NCBI RefSeq assembly: GCF_932526225.1
Contig: NC_064038.1
Coordinates: forward strand, 9,733,070-9,797,069
Direction of reading: 5' to 3'
DNA: 64,000 bases
Origin: Nematostella vectensis
Lineage: Eukaryota > Cnidaria > Anthozoa > Actiniaria > Edwardsiidae
The position numbers were made by a program, and so were the translations under genes. Of the stretch, positions 26,510 through 37,500 are shown in pieces (positions within the stretch are counted from its first letter, which is position 1; each line of letters begins with the position of its first letter). The notes beneath the pieces were generated by a model that was given only the letters and a program-made list of their open reading frames with translations, made no database searches and was not told the DNA's origin.

Positions 26510-27075
26510 GGTGCTCTTATTATTAAAAATTTCTGCCCCATAAACCCTGGTTGTATTTCAATTAGGGGATTTGACAGTTCTATGGCTAGTTGCCATGGCA
26601 ACAAAGGGACCTTCCTTGTGGGGATTGTAACCCCCTTGGAATGACTCCTCTTGCCATAAAGAGGATAACGACCTCTTATGGTTCTGGGTGGATTGTTACC
26701 CCCAAAAGAGGTGAGGTGGGTAAGGAGATTGTGACCCCTTACTTTCCGAGTTGCTATGACAACCCAAAGCATATATGAAAAATATTTTATATAGTTTTCT
26801 GTTAGTGGAGCATTTGATCCCCCCAACAATTCCCCACACAAAGAAGTTGTTGTGTTTATTCAGGGTTGGGATCATTAACTAAAATTTAAGAAAATCGTTA
26901 AGAACATATTCAGCCTTGGAATGTCTCAAAAATAAGGACGGCCCAGCATCAACTAAAAATTAGACGTTCTTATAAAAAAGAGTGTAATACTGTTTCGTGT
27001 GGAACAAGATGCTAGACAGTTCCACACTACAAAGTAGTATCCCCGCGAATCAAGAAATCTGTGGATTGTGATTAC

Positions 27076-27373
27076 TTACAGTGAGGACACAGAAAGCGGG
27101 CCATGCTAAACAAGTTTGACCAATCAGATTCGGCTTGGAAACCGTAAACATTAAAAAAAAAAGGTTCAGCCAATGAGAAAAGACGGACGTAGTTTATTTG
27201 ATCTTGTACGTGTAGTCGACCGTGGGAAAGCGGCTCAAACAGTCGTATTTTTAAACAACGTCCGGCCTTTCTCATTGACTGAACTTTTTTGTTCAAAATG
27301 TTTACGGTGTTTAAGCCGAATCTGATTGGTCAAAGTTGTTCAGCATGGCCCGCTTTCCGTGTCCTCACTGTAA
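27076..27373. mobile_element. foldback element with about 120-bp arms
   Basis: The left arm starts TTACAGTGAGGACACAGAAA and runs through GACCAATCAGATTCGGCTT. The right arm is its reverse complement with a few mismatches, ending CCTCACTGTAA. The arms are separated by a spacer around 27200-27240. It is non-coding and the two arms are about 85-90% identical by eye. The outermost bases TTACAGTG and CACTGTAA are perfect. Confidence 0.85.
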
Positions 27374-28515
27374 AAGCAAAGCTGTTTACTTCATTTCACA
27401 AATTAAATTTGAGATAATTCAATAGCTTCCTCAAATCAGCCGATGGAAATGGATGCTTTTTCACACTTGGTTCTTTGCTAGGATGACAAAATGGCGGCTC
27501 ACAAAGACTTGAAAAATCTTGATATAGCTAACAAAGAATGCAGTAAAAGAATGTCAATTACCCACTTCTTTGTTATTGTTTATCATTGAAAAAACAGGGA
27601 TTCATTCGCAAGGAACCTTCAAAATAACAGTGTACGAATGAAGTCTGATATGTTATTGAGGAAATATGATTGAAAATATCTTGGTTACTCGCTTGAATTA
27701 GCCGATGGAAATGGATGCTTTGTGTGACTCGCCATTGAGCGGGAGCGTAAAATGGCGGCGTGATTGGCCTTCTTTAAAATCTACATACAGTGTATCTCGG
27801 CGTCAATATTTGTTAGTGTTTGATACTGATCACAACTGTGTCGCTAATAACGTATTCACAAAGACATATGTCAGTCATGTGCAGTTCATTGGCTTGCTTT
27901 AAACAATAAGTAATTTTAACATTTGAACAGGGACTTGCGACTGCTTCCATGGGTTTGACAGGTAGGTTTGACAAACATCTGACACCTTTATTCTTAGAAA
28001 AGAGACCTGTTTAACTAACCTTCGGCGCGTATGAGTTTAGTTATCATCAAATCTTTAATATTTGATAAAACACACACAATTCTTGTTCTTTACACATGGG
28101 GGGTACAGCTACGGGCGCTAATTGCTTTTTAGTTTTTATCTCTGAGGAAATTATTTAAACACGAGTGTCTTTTTTCAATTTTTGAAGCGCCGTCATCAAC
28201 AATACATTTGGTATCGACAGGGGGGTTTCTCATTGTGAGAGGGGGTTATGCCCCACTTTCTAAAATAGCTGTAATGGAAGAAATTGTTTAATCTTTTGCT
28301 AATCAGCTAATGTGTTCTTAATATGTGCCTTCCTTGGGCAACTTCGTGGATTCAAACGGTTTTCCTTTTATTTTCGCCTTCGGACATAAATAAACCAATA
28401 CACCTTGTTTTTTTTTTTTTTTAATGATAAAAAACACTATCAGAATATCGGTTTTGAGAAAATTATCTGTTAAGGGAAGCGGTGGTTTTCGACGATGCAG
28501 ATATGCCCTCTTTGT
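27374..28515. other. intergenic, nothing recognised
   Basis: No gene is recognised. A short direct repeat with core GCCGATGGAAATGGATGCTT occurs near 27439 and 27700, each followed within 90 bp by AAATGGCGGC; it is an old tandem duplication of about 260 bp. Confidence 0.45.
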
Positions 28516-29545
28516 GAAAGCCGCCATTTCGGAGGAAGTGATTATGAGTTCACTCACTGCACTTTAAGAGTTTGACTTGGTAACATTCATAAACGTAAAT
28601 CCTGATTAATAAAATGTTTTATACTGACACAGCGGATAAAACTAAATGAACTATTTATAAAAGCCGCCATTTCGGTGGAATAGACTATATAAGTTCAGTA
28701 CACTCTTCGAGCTTCACTTGCTAACATTAATCAATTCTGCTAAATGAAATGTCTTATACTGACACTAATAGCCGATAAACCATCTCATGTAACTTCTCTG
28801 TAAATATGAAGTCTTTGTAAAAGCCGCTATTTTAGGTGGGAGTAACTAAGCTCTTAATTTAGAACGTCTTATTTTCAGTTTTCGAGGTTGGGCCATTCAT
28901 ATTTTTGGGGCATTTGAAAGATAAGAATGTTCTTAAAAATGTTCTTGAATTTCAGTTTATATAAAAATATAATACCCAATGCAGTATGGAAGAGAATTAT
29001 ATAAATTTTCAATAACCAAAGTATCTAACAAGGTGGTTTTTAAGAGAGAATTTGATATTCTGCATTTTAGCATGAATCCATACAATAAAACAGGACTTTG
29101 CAGTGTGTTCCATATCAAGAAAATTCAGCCCAAAATTGTCGTTTTTGCCAAACGCGGTCACTTCCATATAAAGAAACTAATATATTCCTTATTTGGAAAA
29201 CCTGCTTGATTGTTGATTTTTTTAGGTGAGCGTCCTCCAGGCGCTTCGTAAACTCTATGACTTTTGATCAGAAGAGAAAAACAGTTACTGTGACCATCTT
29301 TGGTCAGTTGTGAATGTCTCTGAAAAGAAACTAAGATTCCTCGGTACCAGACCCCCAAAACGACAATGTTTCCTTCATGTTACAATTTGGTGAAAACCTC
29401 TGGCTGGAAGTTCTTAGAAAAAAGCTCGTTCTAACAAAAAAGTTCTTATAAAATAGAGTGTGAGCTCAGTGCACTTTACGAGTTTGACTTGGTAACATTC
29501 GCAACGTAAATCCCGATTAATAATCTCTTTTACTGACACTAATCC
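28516..29545 (+). repeat. three diverged tandem units of about 150 bp, the third interrupted
   Basis: Units begin near 28517, 28660 and 28819 with AAAGCCGCCATTTCGG-like sequence. They continue with GTTTGACTTGGTAACATTC and TATACTGACAC. The third unit stops at AGCTC (28849-28853) and resumes at AGCTC (29463-29467), continuing CAGTGCACTTTACGAGTTTG. The gap is an inserted MITE-like element. Confidence 0.8.
28854..29462 (+). mobile_element. MITE-like element, copy 3, with AGCTC target duplication
   Basis: Internal parts match copy 1 at 23374: a GTTCTTAAAAATGTTCTTGAAT-like segment, TATAATACCCAATG, and a right end with GTTCTTATAAAATAGAGTGTG. It is flanked on both sides by AGCTC and interrupts a tandem repeat unit that can be rejoined across it, which dates the insertion after the tandem duplication. 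The 76-aa open frame inside (28979-29209) is not supported as a gene. Confidence 0.7.
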
Positions 29546-31011
29546 AATAGCGCATCCCCTTTGCATTGGGAGGAAACCTTTTAACGTCATGTTACTAAGT
29601 GGGAAAAAAGCTACTTTAACTATGGGGGAAATTATGACGTTTCCAGATTAAGATTATAACGCACGAAGAATAACAATGCTTTTATCCAGTCATTTATAAG
29701 TGTCACCTTTCCTTTGATAAATGTAATTTTAATTTGAGGAGAAACATAAAAAGATTTCTAAAAAATTAAATGTTTCAGCTGGGTGTTAAAAAAATCAAAC
29801 TCGAATTCGTTTTGCGCGTTTTCGTGAAATTCTTACGAATGAACTTGTTATGATTACAATCTAGGGACTATTTCTAGGTTAGTGGATTTAATATTATCAT
29901 AATAGCATCAAAACATACATAAAAACAATATGTATTCCAATTGGTACGTTCTAGAGTCAGAACCTACAAAGACTGTCTGAAACAAGTAAAAAAAAATAAT
30001 GCATTTAACATGGTTATACGTATTAACAGTCGGTGAGGATTTTTTAACGAATATTTTATAGAAATCTCGAGTTTGTTTTTTGTTTCAGATAAAACAACAC
30101 GAACAGCTTGATAATAATCGAAAAAAAAAAGAAAATATAAATGAGATCTATATAAAATTATTTTCCGTGTTGCCCTTTTAATTCATATAAGCACGAGTTT
30201 CTATGTCCCAGAAAACAACAACAACACAAAAACAAGAGAAATTGAAATAGTATTTGCCTGAAACACGTCACTAGGCTACCGGGAAACACACAGAATGAAA
30301 CACCGGTTTTTTTTTCTTTCTAGTTCCTAATTTAATTATCTCACATATCTCAGAATTGTCATGTTTGGCCCTCTTTTATTTCCGATATCGTCGATCTGAA
30401 AGAAAGGAGGATAAACCATAGAGCCATAAGAGCAATATCTAATGATTTCCCGTTCCGCCCTTTCATTAATCTTACCACGAGTGTTCAAGTAGTCTTGGAA
30501 AGCCCCCCGTAAATTTGTCTGGATGCGTTTTCTACTAGTCCTATCAAGGCCAGAAATACACCCTCAGGCTCCCGGGAAACTGAATATATTATAGCCCTTT
30601 TTCATTAAGAATGTTATTTCACGGGAAGAAAAACAAAAGAGACTATTTAAGCAATCTCATCAAAATAAACGGCCTCCCAGGCAGACAGTTTGCTGCACAA
30701 ATGTACTACAAATAGGAACAAGGAATTTCATTAGTACTTCGAGAGACCGTCACATTTTAAGCTAGTATAAACAAGTGGGTTTAATTACAGATGAATACAG
30801 CTAAAGTATTTAAACATAAAGGAAATCAGAATACATGTTTTTCAACATGCATTCTTAAAAAGGATGGTACTTCCAAACATTTTGTATTTAAGATAATTAA
30901 CACAAATATGTACAGCTAAGCTATTTGCCTACTGTGTGTAGATTGTAATTATATCTCAATAAATAAATAAATACAAAAAGCCAAATAGTCGCGTTCGTGA
31001 ACCAGAAGAAT
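29546..31011. other. AT-rich intergenic, nothing recognised
   Basis: No gene, repeat family or regulatory element is recognised. Confidence 0.5.
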
Positions 31012-31125
31012 GAATACAATACACCAAAAATGGAATTCGATTCTGCCAAATTTCCGTCTTTAAAAAAACTTCTTCAGGGCAGAAGTCTGCCCTGAAGAAG
31101 CCTAAATTCCAGTTTTTGTGTATTC
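31012..31125. repeat. foldback element with perfect 15-bp central hairpin
   Basis: An imperfect palindrome runs from GAATACAATACACCAAAAAT to its complement ending TTTTTGTGTATTC. At the centre, CTTCTTCAGGGCAGA (31069-31083) and its exact complement (31086-31100) are separated by only 2 bases. It is non-coding. Confidence 0.85.
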
Positions 31126-33440
31126 AATATACAAATAGGTGTTAGTGTTCCTTTCAAACCAGGCTTCCTCTAGACAAGATTCTAGAAAAAAAACCCTACC
31201 TACTCTACTACACTTTTAGATTTAGCGGTCGAGAAAATCATGGGTAAATACCGAGCTGGCGTGGATAGAGATAAGACCGTCATGATCGGGATATATCACA
31301 ATGACTAGGGGTTAGCCAATCATGCTGCTTTTAGGTGAGAAGCACTAGCGCTTCAGTTCGCAATCGGGAATTTAAGCAACTACGGCTGTGACGGCAGAGA
31401 AAACGTAACACCCAAAAGACCTTTCATACTTTGCGCACAATTCAAAACTAGCTTTGATCAATTTCACTCGTTTTTGTAGTACCCCAAAATTATAGACGAA
31501 TCTAGAACCTTGTACTAACATGGCAAACACAGTATAGTTTTCAGCGCACACATTCCCGTCCTTGCTAGACCGTGAAACTTGGAGTTTTCACGTTGTAGTT
31601 TGAAGAAAAACAGCTGAAATGAATCAGACAGAATCCATTTCAAATATATTTCATGTCTGGCTCTTTGTTTTTCAATTGTTTTCTGCCGTCGCCGTTCGCG
31701 TTGCAGTCGTCGTTGCTTAAATTCCCTAATATACTGGTCAAGCGGCCCGCGACCAGAACTTCACGAAGGGACATAGATATTAAACAAAAATATTTGAAAT
31801 GATTTGAACAAAAAGAAAAAAAAAACACATTGCTTTTTGGCGAGAAGAGGCTGCGCCCTGCGCCCACGCCTAGCTCCGCGCCAACAGAGTTCAAGCTCAT
31901 CAATCAATATCTCTTGATGTGCCAATGTTTACCGTGACGAGCTTGGCGCCATGGAAGCGAACTTTGCGCAAGCAATCTCGAGAGCTCACTTGCCTCATTC
32001 GCTTGTACATCTCAAAGGTGTCAAGAAAATGTCTTCTAATCGCATTTACAGGGATAATTAAACAAGGCGTAGCGTGCACGTCGACGCTTGAGTGCGCAAG
32101 TTGATGGGGGTCACTAGGCAAAGTCATCGTCTCTAGGTACAATTAACTAAGTTAATTGAAGCACGGGACTTTTGGTGTTTTTCCTGACGAGTTGTTTTTC
32201 TTCTTAATAGATGTTAATGAGGCAGGAAATCCTCCATCGGCGTCCGCCTTCTCCGCGCAACTCAATCGAGATAGCAAGCTGTCGCATACATCACGCTTTT
32301 TCTCATCGCTACTAACGCACACAAATATTTGTCATTCTCGTCCGTGATTGCTTTGCAGGTCACGGTTCTACGTCTCGTGGTGACTTCAACACGCTTCCTA
32401 TAGACGCTTGTCACGATTTTACCGTATAACCACACGATATTGCATCCAGCGCGCGTTTCCTGAAAACATGGGGACTGTTGAGTAGAATCCCTAAAAGAAA
32501 TTCTTTAAAATTTCAGGCTTCAATGGTCGAGATGGTCGAGTTGGCTACTTTTTTAAGCGTTTAATGGAAGGCTTTCTCTTTTGATATTATTATATTCCTG
32601 AGGCGTTTTATGGAAGGCTTTCTCTTTTGATATTATTATATTCCTTAGGCGTTTTATGGAAGTTTTTCCCTGCTTCCGAGAGATGAGATCCGCTTAAAAC
32701 CATATCCTGCTTTACCGTGCTCGATATTTAAGAAAAGATCCAGAAAAGAAAAGGGATCCCATTGTGACAGCCGAGTTATAATTTAGATGATACGGGCAAT
32801 ATTTACGTTTACACAAAACAGTTAAAAAGAAAAGTAAAACGACGTTCTATGGGCACTTATCCAAATAGCAACTTCTGTCTCCATTCTGTGATAAGTAAAC
32901 TACAGATAAGACAGGTGAAAAAGCCTCTGGCTAGACTTACAAACGTTTACTGTACATTAATGTGTTAACCTTTTATTGAACTAAATGCGTTAATAATTTC
33001 TGAATCTTACTGTCTTTCGTGATATTCCCTTGTTAATGCACTTTTGAACTCCCAATTTGTTGCACTTCACTAATCATCTTAATTCAATGGATTTTCATGA
33101 GTTGCTTATACGGTGCGTATTATGTTGTCTATTAGCATATAGGACGCGCAATATCCTTGATAAATAGCACGCTATTCGCATCCAATACCCGTCACATTAT
33201 CTACGACTTTTTTCTTCGCACGTTCTTGTTTGATCGTGAATTATGTTGGCAGCGGTCTGCTTTATAACGCACTCAAAATGCAATTACCCTGCCATGCGTT
33301 ATATAATAATTATATTAATTATATTTTCACCGACTCTACTTATGAGGCGGAATAAAAAAAGGATTTTCGGCGAATACAAAAACACTAAAACCGTTACGAA
33401 ATTACGTACAAATTACTAAGATATTTAAGTAGCTTTCTTT
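31126..33440. other. intergenic, no gene recognised; one short tandem repeat
   Basis: A 46-bp unit with core GCGTTTTATGGAAGGCTTTC is present about 2.4 times at 32557-32664. A minus-strand AATAAA at 32972-32977, 465 bp beyond the stop of the GPCR gene, is a candidate poly(A) signal for it. Short open frames between 31640 and 32347 show no protein features. Confidence 0.5.
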
Positions 33441-34502
33441 TTACATTTCTCCACCAGGAGCAGCAAGAATATTTTGCTCCTCTTTTTTCTGCAAAGAGAG
33501 TTCTTTTTTTGCCTTGAATCCATTTCGTGATCTTGATTCGTCGAAATAATCCGATTCCATCCGTCCATCTTTGACAAACTTGCAACAGAAAACATATGAA
33601 AGGTACTTCTTGTAACCCTGGCGAAACTGTTTCGTGAGAGTGCCGTAAATGACAGGGTTCAACGCGCTGTGGAAAATTACTAACGCGTCAGAGAATTTAA
33701 AAATCGCTTCTGCCACCTTCTTGTCTTGTTCCCTGCCGAAGTCTAGAATCATCCATGCTATGTGTCCAGGAAGCAGAAATAACGCAAAAGTGATGACAAT
33801 TGTCGCGAGAATTTTAATCACTCGCAAGTTCTCTTCCCTTCGCGCGCGGCCCATCACTTTCGGCGAATTATAGGAGCTTTTTCTTTTTCGTGATCGGGTC
33901 AGATCGATAGCTATAAGCACGTAAGCAACAGCGATGATAAACAGAGGTAAGAAGTATTGTACAATCATTAGTATCGTGGTGTAGACTTTACGGTGCAGAT
34001 CAGACGGCCAGTCCTCAATACAACCGGCCATTCCGTCCTCGAATTTCGCAAGAATGAAGAGTGGTAAGGCGAAAACAATCGCGAGTAACCAGACGGCTGT
34101 AATTGGCGGTAAAATACTTCGCTTTTCGATAATAGGCTCGAAGGGATGTAGAATCACTTTACATCTATATACGGCCATCAAAGTTATAGTGAACACACTG
34201 GAACAGAGAGAAATTGTCATCATTGGCCATATAGCTTTGCAGTAGAACTGCGAACCACGAAACCCGCTCAGCTTCTTATAGGTAAACGCTGGTATGCACA
34301 CCAGGATCAAACACAAGTCGCTCACCGCTAGGTTGAATATAAAAATGTCATTAAAAGTGCGAGCGCGTCTTCTCTTGACGACCAATAACACCAATAGATT
34401 TCCTGTAGACCCGAAGATGAAAACAGCGATGTAGAATAAGGATGTTGCGATGTTCTCGGAGCTAGGGTAGCTGGGGAGAAAGCCGTCGGTGGTGTTGTTC
34501 AT
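33441..34502 (-). CDS. class A (rhodopsin-like) G protein-coupled receptor, intronless
   Basis: A single 353-aa open frame with seven hydrophobic segments; it is presumably a plasma-membrane receptor for a peptide or small ligand. Class A landmarks are visible: GN in TM1 (N35), LAVSD in TM2 (D62), C88 at the top of TM3 pairing with C161 in loop 2, W138 in TM4, FLP in TM5 (P186), LLP in TM6 (P245) and NPVIY in TM7 (282-286). An N-glycosylation site sits at N3, and C306/C307 are possible palmitoylation sites after helix 8. Two motifs deviate: DRY at the end of TM3 is YRC (112-114), and the TM6 CWxP motif is FLLP. The third intracellular loop is rich in Arg/Lys/Ser. The ATG chosen gives a normal short N-terminus. 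The overall look is of a neuropeptide-type receptor, but the ligand cannot be assigned. Intronless class A receptors are common in cnidarians. Confidence 0.93.
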   Translation of the reverse strand: MNNTTDGFLPSYPSSENIATSLFYIAVFIFGSTGNLLVLLVVKRRRARTFNDIFIFNLAVSDLCLILVCIPAFTYKKLSGFRGSQFYCKAIWPMMTISLCSSVFTITLMAVYRCKVILHPFEPIIEKRSILPPITAVWLLAIVFALPLFILAKFEDGMAGCIEDWPSDLHRKVYTTILMIVQYFLPLFIIAVAYVLIAIDLTRSRKRKSSYNSPKVMGRARREENLRVIKILATIVITFALFLLPGHIAWMILDFGREQDKKVAEAIFKFSDALVIFHSALNPVIYGTLTKQFRQGYKKYLSYVFCCKFVKDGRMESDYFDESRSRNGFKAKKELSLQKKEEQNILAAPGGEM

Positions 34503-37500
34503 GTTGGCTGTCGGCTCGCGCTCTCTTTGTATCGCTCAGTGTTGCGTCTTAACAGAAATTAGCTAGCTCTTAAGATATCAATGCTGGGTGAGAAATCCAA
34601 CTTAAATAGGAAAAATACAGAGCGCTGATTCGATGGCGGATGCACACGTGACTTTAGTTCTTGATCGACGGAGTAATTTAGGGGCATAGCTTTGTTTTGG
34701 TGTAATTTTCTCCGCAGAAATGTAACTCAGTCTAAACGCTGATAACCCCAGCGCGTACGTCATTTCCAGCCTGAACTATAGGTACTGAATAAAGAGTTTC
34801 TAAACCTGCGAGAAGAAAAAGTTAACTTAATTACATATGAAAAAGAAAAGGTAATTTATATGTGGTGGTGTTATTTGCGCTGTTCCAACTCAAGCAAACC
34901 CATATACAATCAACTTTAAATGGGTGTTTTTATTTTGACATTTCTGTCGTACTGAAAGGTAGACGTTCCGTTAGTTTTAATTCAAACCCTAACTACAAGA
35001 TATACACGCGAATAAATAAACTGTTAAGATCGTAGATTGATAGATTATGTAACGAGAAAGCCAGAGTGGTGATCGCCACCCAACAGGAGTTAGGTTTATA
35101 CAATTGAAAACTCGGAACTGCTGTTGAAAGTAGTGTTTACACTGCACAGATAATAACATTAGACAAAACAGGTGATCTAGCCATTGCGTCTCAAGCCACG
35201 ACCACAAATCAAAAGCCCCATGTATCAGACTTTTTTTGTACTGCGACATGTACAAGCTATTAACTGTGTCAGGAAGTAGCGGTGATAATTCATCTCAAGG
35301 CAGTAAGGATCGAAAGATAACGGGCAGAAAGCGAGAATTGCCAAGATGGCTTCAAAAGACGATTGCGCTGTCGCCATAATTGCATTCAACTTGCCTTAGT
35401 GATAGCAGAAGCTCTGAGGAATTTCACATGTGTTGTAGGCAATACAGCACTTTGCTAGGATTGGCTGAACCCCTCACAAAGTTAACACATTAGTTTTTAT
35501 TTTTTCGCGTACAGACGTTAACTCAATTTGTACCTTATATTATTCTCACTATATTCAGCTGTGGGATTTTCGTTTCACGCGGGGGAGTTTAATTGACAAC
35601 TTGAAAAAGACAAGTTGATTTCTCGGTTGGAGAGCGATCCATGTCATTTTACGTCTTTCTAATCTTGAGTTTTGTCGATTTGGGTTAAGTGTGTTTTAGC
35701 GTGGACTATATAATTGCGAGGGAAATAAGAAAATCGCGGTATAATACTCGTTGGTGATGTGGCCACCATAATAAGATTATCATTGAGTTAAGCCACAATT
35801 TGGTCATTAAAATTCGTAATCGCTTCTTCACATCTTGTTTTATTCGCTAGCCAAGTAATAGCCAAATAAATACCAGCTCATTTTATCACTCCCCGCTAAC
35901 CGAGATATTTTTGCATTTAAAATCTTACCCATGAGAAATGTTGCGATAATTAATTTCGGCACGGTAGCTTTCAAGCTGCGCGTTGATAAAACAAGAACCT
36001 CGCACAGAATGAGCGCGATATCTGCATATGCTAAGATGTCACATTCGCACCTCTTGGCCAGCAGTCACCACGAAAAATATATTTTCACCCGAAAAGAAAA
36101 ACTTATACAAATACCACATTTACCGGCGACATTTAAAAAAGATGGTGGTTTCTCGAAAAATGCAAAGGAAACTTGAGAGAGGAACCAATCTTTTACACAA
36201 GGCAAAAGGGCGATCAAAAAAAACAACAAACAACATTATCTACTTATTGGCTTTGCACGAGATTACATTTTGTCACTCAATCGATGTAGGTGTGAAAACA
36301 ATTAGGAACGGTACTAATCTATGTAGAAATACAAACAAATAACAAAATATGGAGCCTGTAAATGATATTAGAGGGGGAGGGGTGGGAGGCCCTTTGCTTG
36401 CACTTGGGAGGCAATCGACTGTTGATGTGAGCCATTTGCTTTTCGTTGATAGAAAGTTTGCGAAAACATCCGATTAACGTTTGCGTTAAGAAGTATAATA
36501 TGTTTTTGGTAGCAGCACTTCTCAATGTGCAATGCATAAATCGATAAACACTCTCCTTGTGGGCAACTCAAAGCTATAATCGAAAGTCCCCTTTAATCTA
36601 ATATGTTTAGCTTTTAGGTCGAGGAGATGGTAACAGTAGATCTTCCACCTTATCATGCTTACGATCAAATATACCAACCTACTCGCAAGAGCTTTGACGT
36701 CTTTTTTCATTCAAAACTCAACCCTGCGAAGTTCGCTCTCAAGAACTACTTGAACGAGGAAATTGATTCCGCCGGTGGAAAAAATATAAGTACCCAAATA
36801 TAAGCTCTTGATTGTTCAAGCAAAAATTTTAAAGGAGGTATAATTTCTAAAATTATGCGAGTACTTATTACAATCAACACACTTCCTTCCTTTGTTTGGT
36901 CGAGGTAAAAATTGCCACTTTACGGCCATCTTTGATGCACACGAATAATATCGTCGTCAAGTAGTCATCACAAGAGACAGGAAATGAGCCCTTCAACCAT
37001 CGGCAATATTTCAGACACTCTCCCTTATCGAGAGTGAAAGCACCTAAGTGCAGCGGATGAGTAAGCGAGGGCAGGAGGAGCGAAAATGTATACAGTAACC
37101 TCGAGGCGAAATGTGAAGAAAGTGGTAGGTGAGGCAACTTTGCCTAAATCAATTAAATATTCATTGGCCTTTCTATTTGGCTATTTATCATAATTTTCTT
37201 ATAAAACACTAATACGTTTGCCATGCGGGGTGAGATTGAAACTATGAATAGAAAAATGTAGTAGCGTAGAAAAAATAAGAGACGAGAAAGAAGCATAGTC
37301 CAGGGAAGAAAGTGGGGAGGGGAGGGGCGGGGATGGGGGGGGGGGGGGTGCCTCTTGGATACACCTATAATAGTTTTCAGTGAAAACTCAAAATGGCGAT
37401 GGGCAAATGGCGGTTCTAAGACGGAAACCATGAATTTCCATCGAACAAAGGAGGATATGGTTTAGAAATGTAGTCAATGTGGCGGTTCTGGTATTATCCA

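Larger units (their letters stand above)
24001..26872 (+). mobile_element. decayed DIRS-like (tyrosine recombinase) retroelement
   Basis: The insert holds, in order on the plus strand, a Gag-like N-terminal frame, a stub before the RT, an RNase H fragment, and N- and C-terminal parts of a tyrosine recombinase. This is the DIRS gene order. Most of the RT domain is deleted. The outer limits come from the breakpoints in the surrounding MITE copy, not from recognised DIRS termini, so they are good to a few bases at best. No target-site duplication is evident, as is typical of recombinase-integrated DIRS elements. Confidence 0.7.
23791..26986 (-). mobile_element. MITE-like element, copy 2, split by a DIRS insertion
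   Basis: This is the reverse orientation of the family at 23374-23707. Segment 23791-24000 matches the right half of copy 1, and 26873-26986 matches its left half, ending TTAGACGTTCTTATAAAAAA then GAGTGTA. The continuity of the two halves (the motif ACTAAAATTTAAGAA resumes at 26874) shows that the 2.87 kb between them was inserted later. That insert carries the DIRS-like fragments. Confidence 0.75.
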
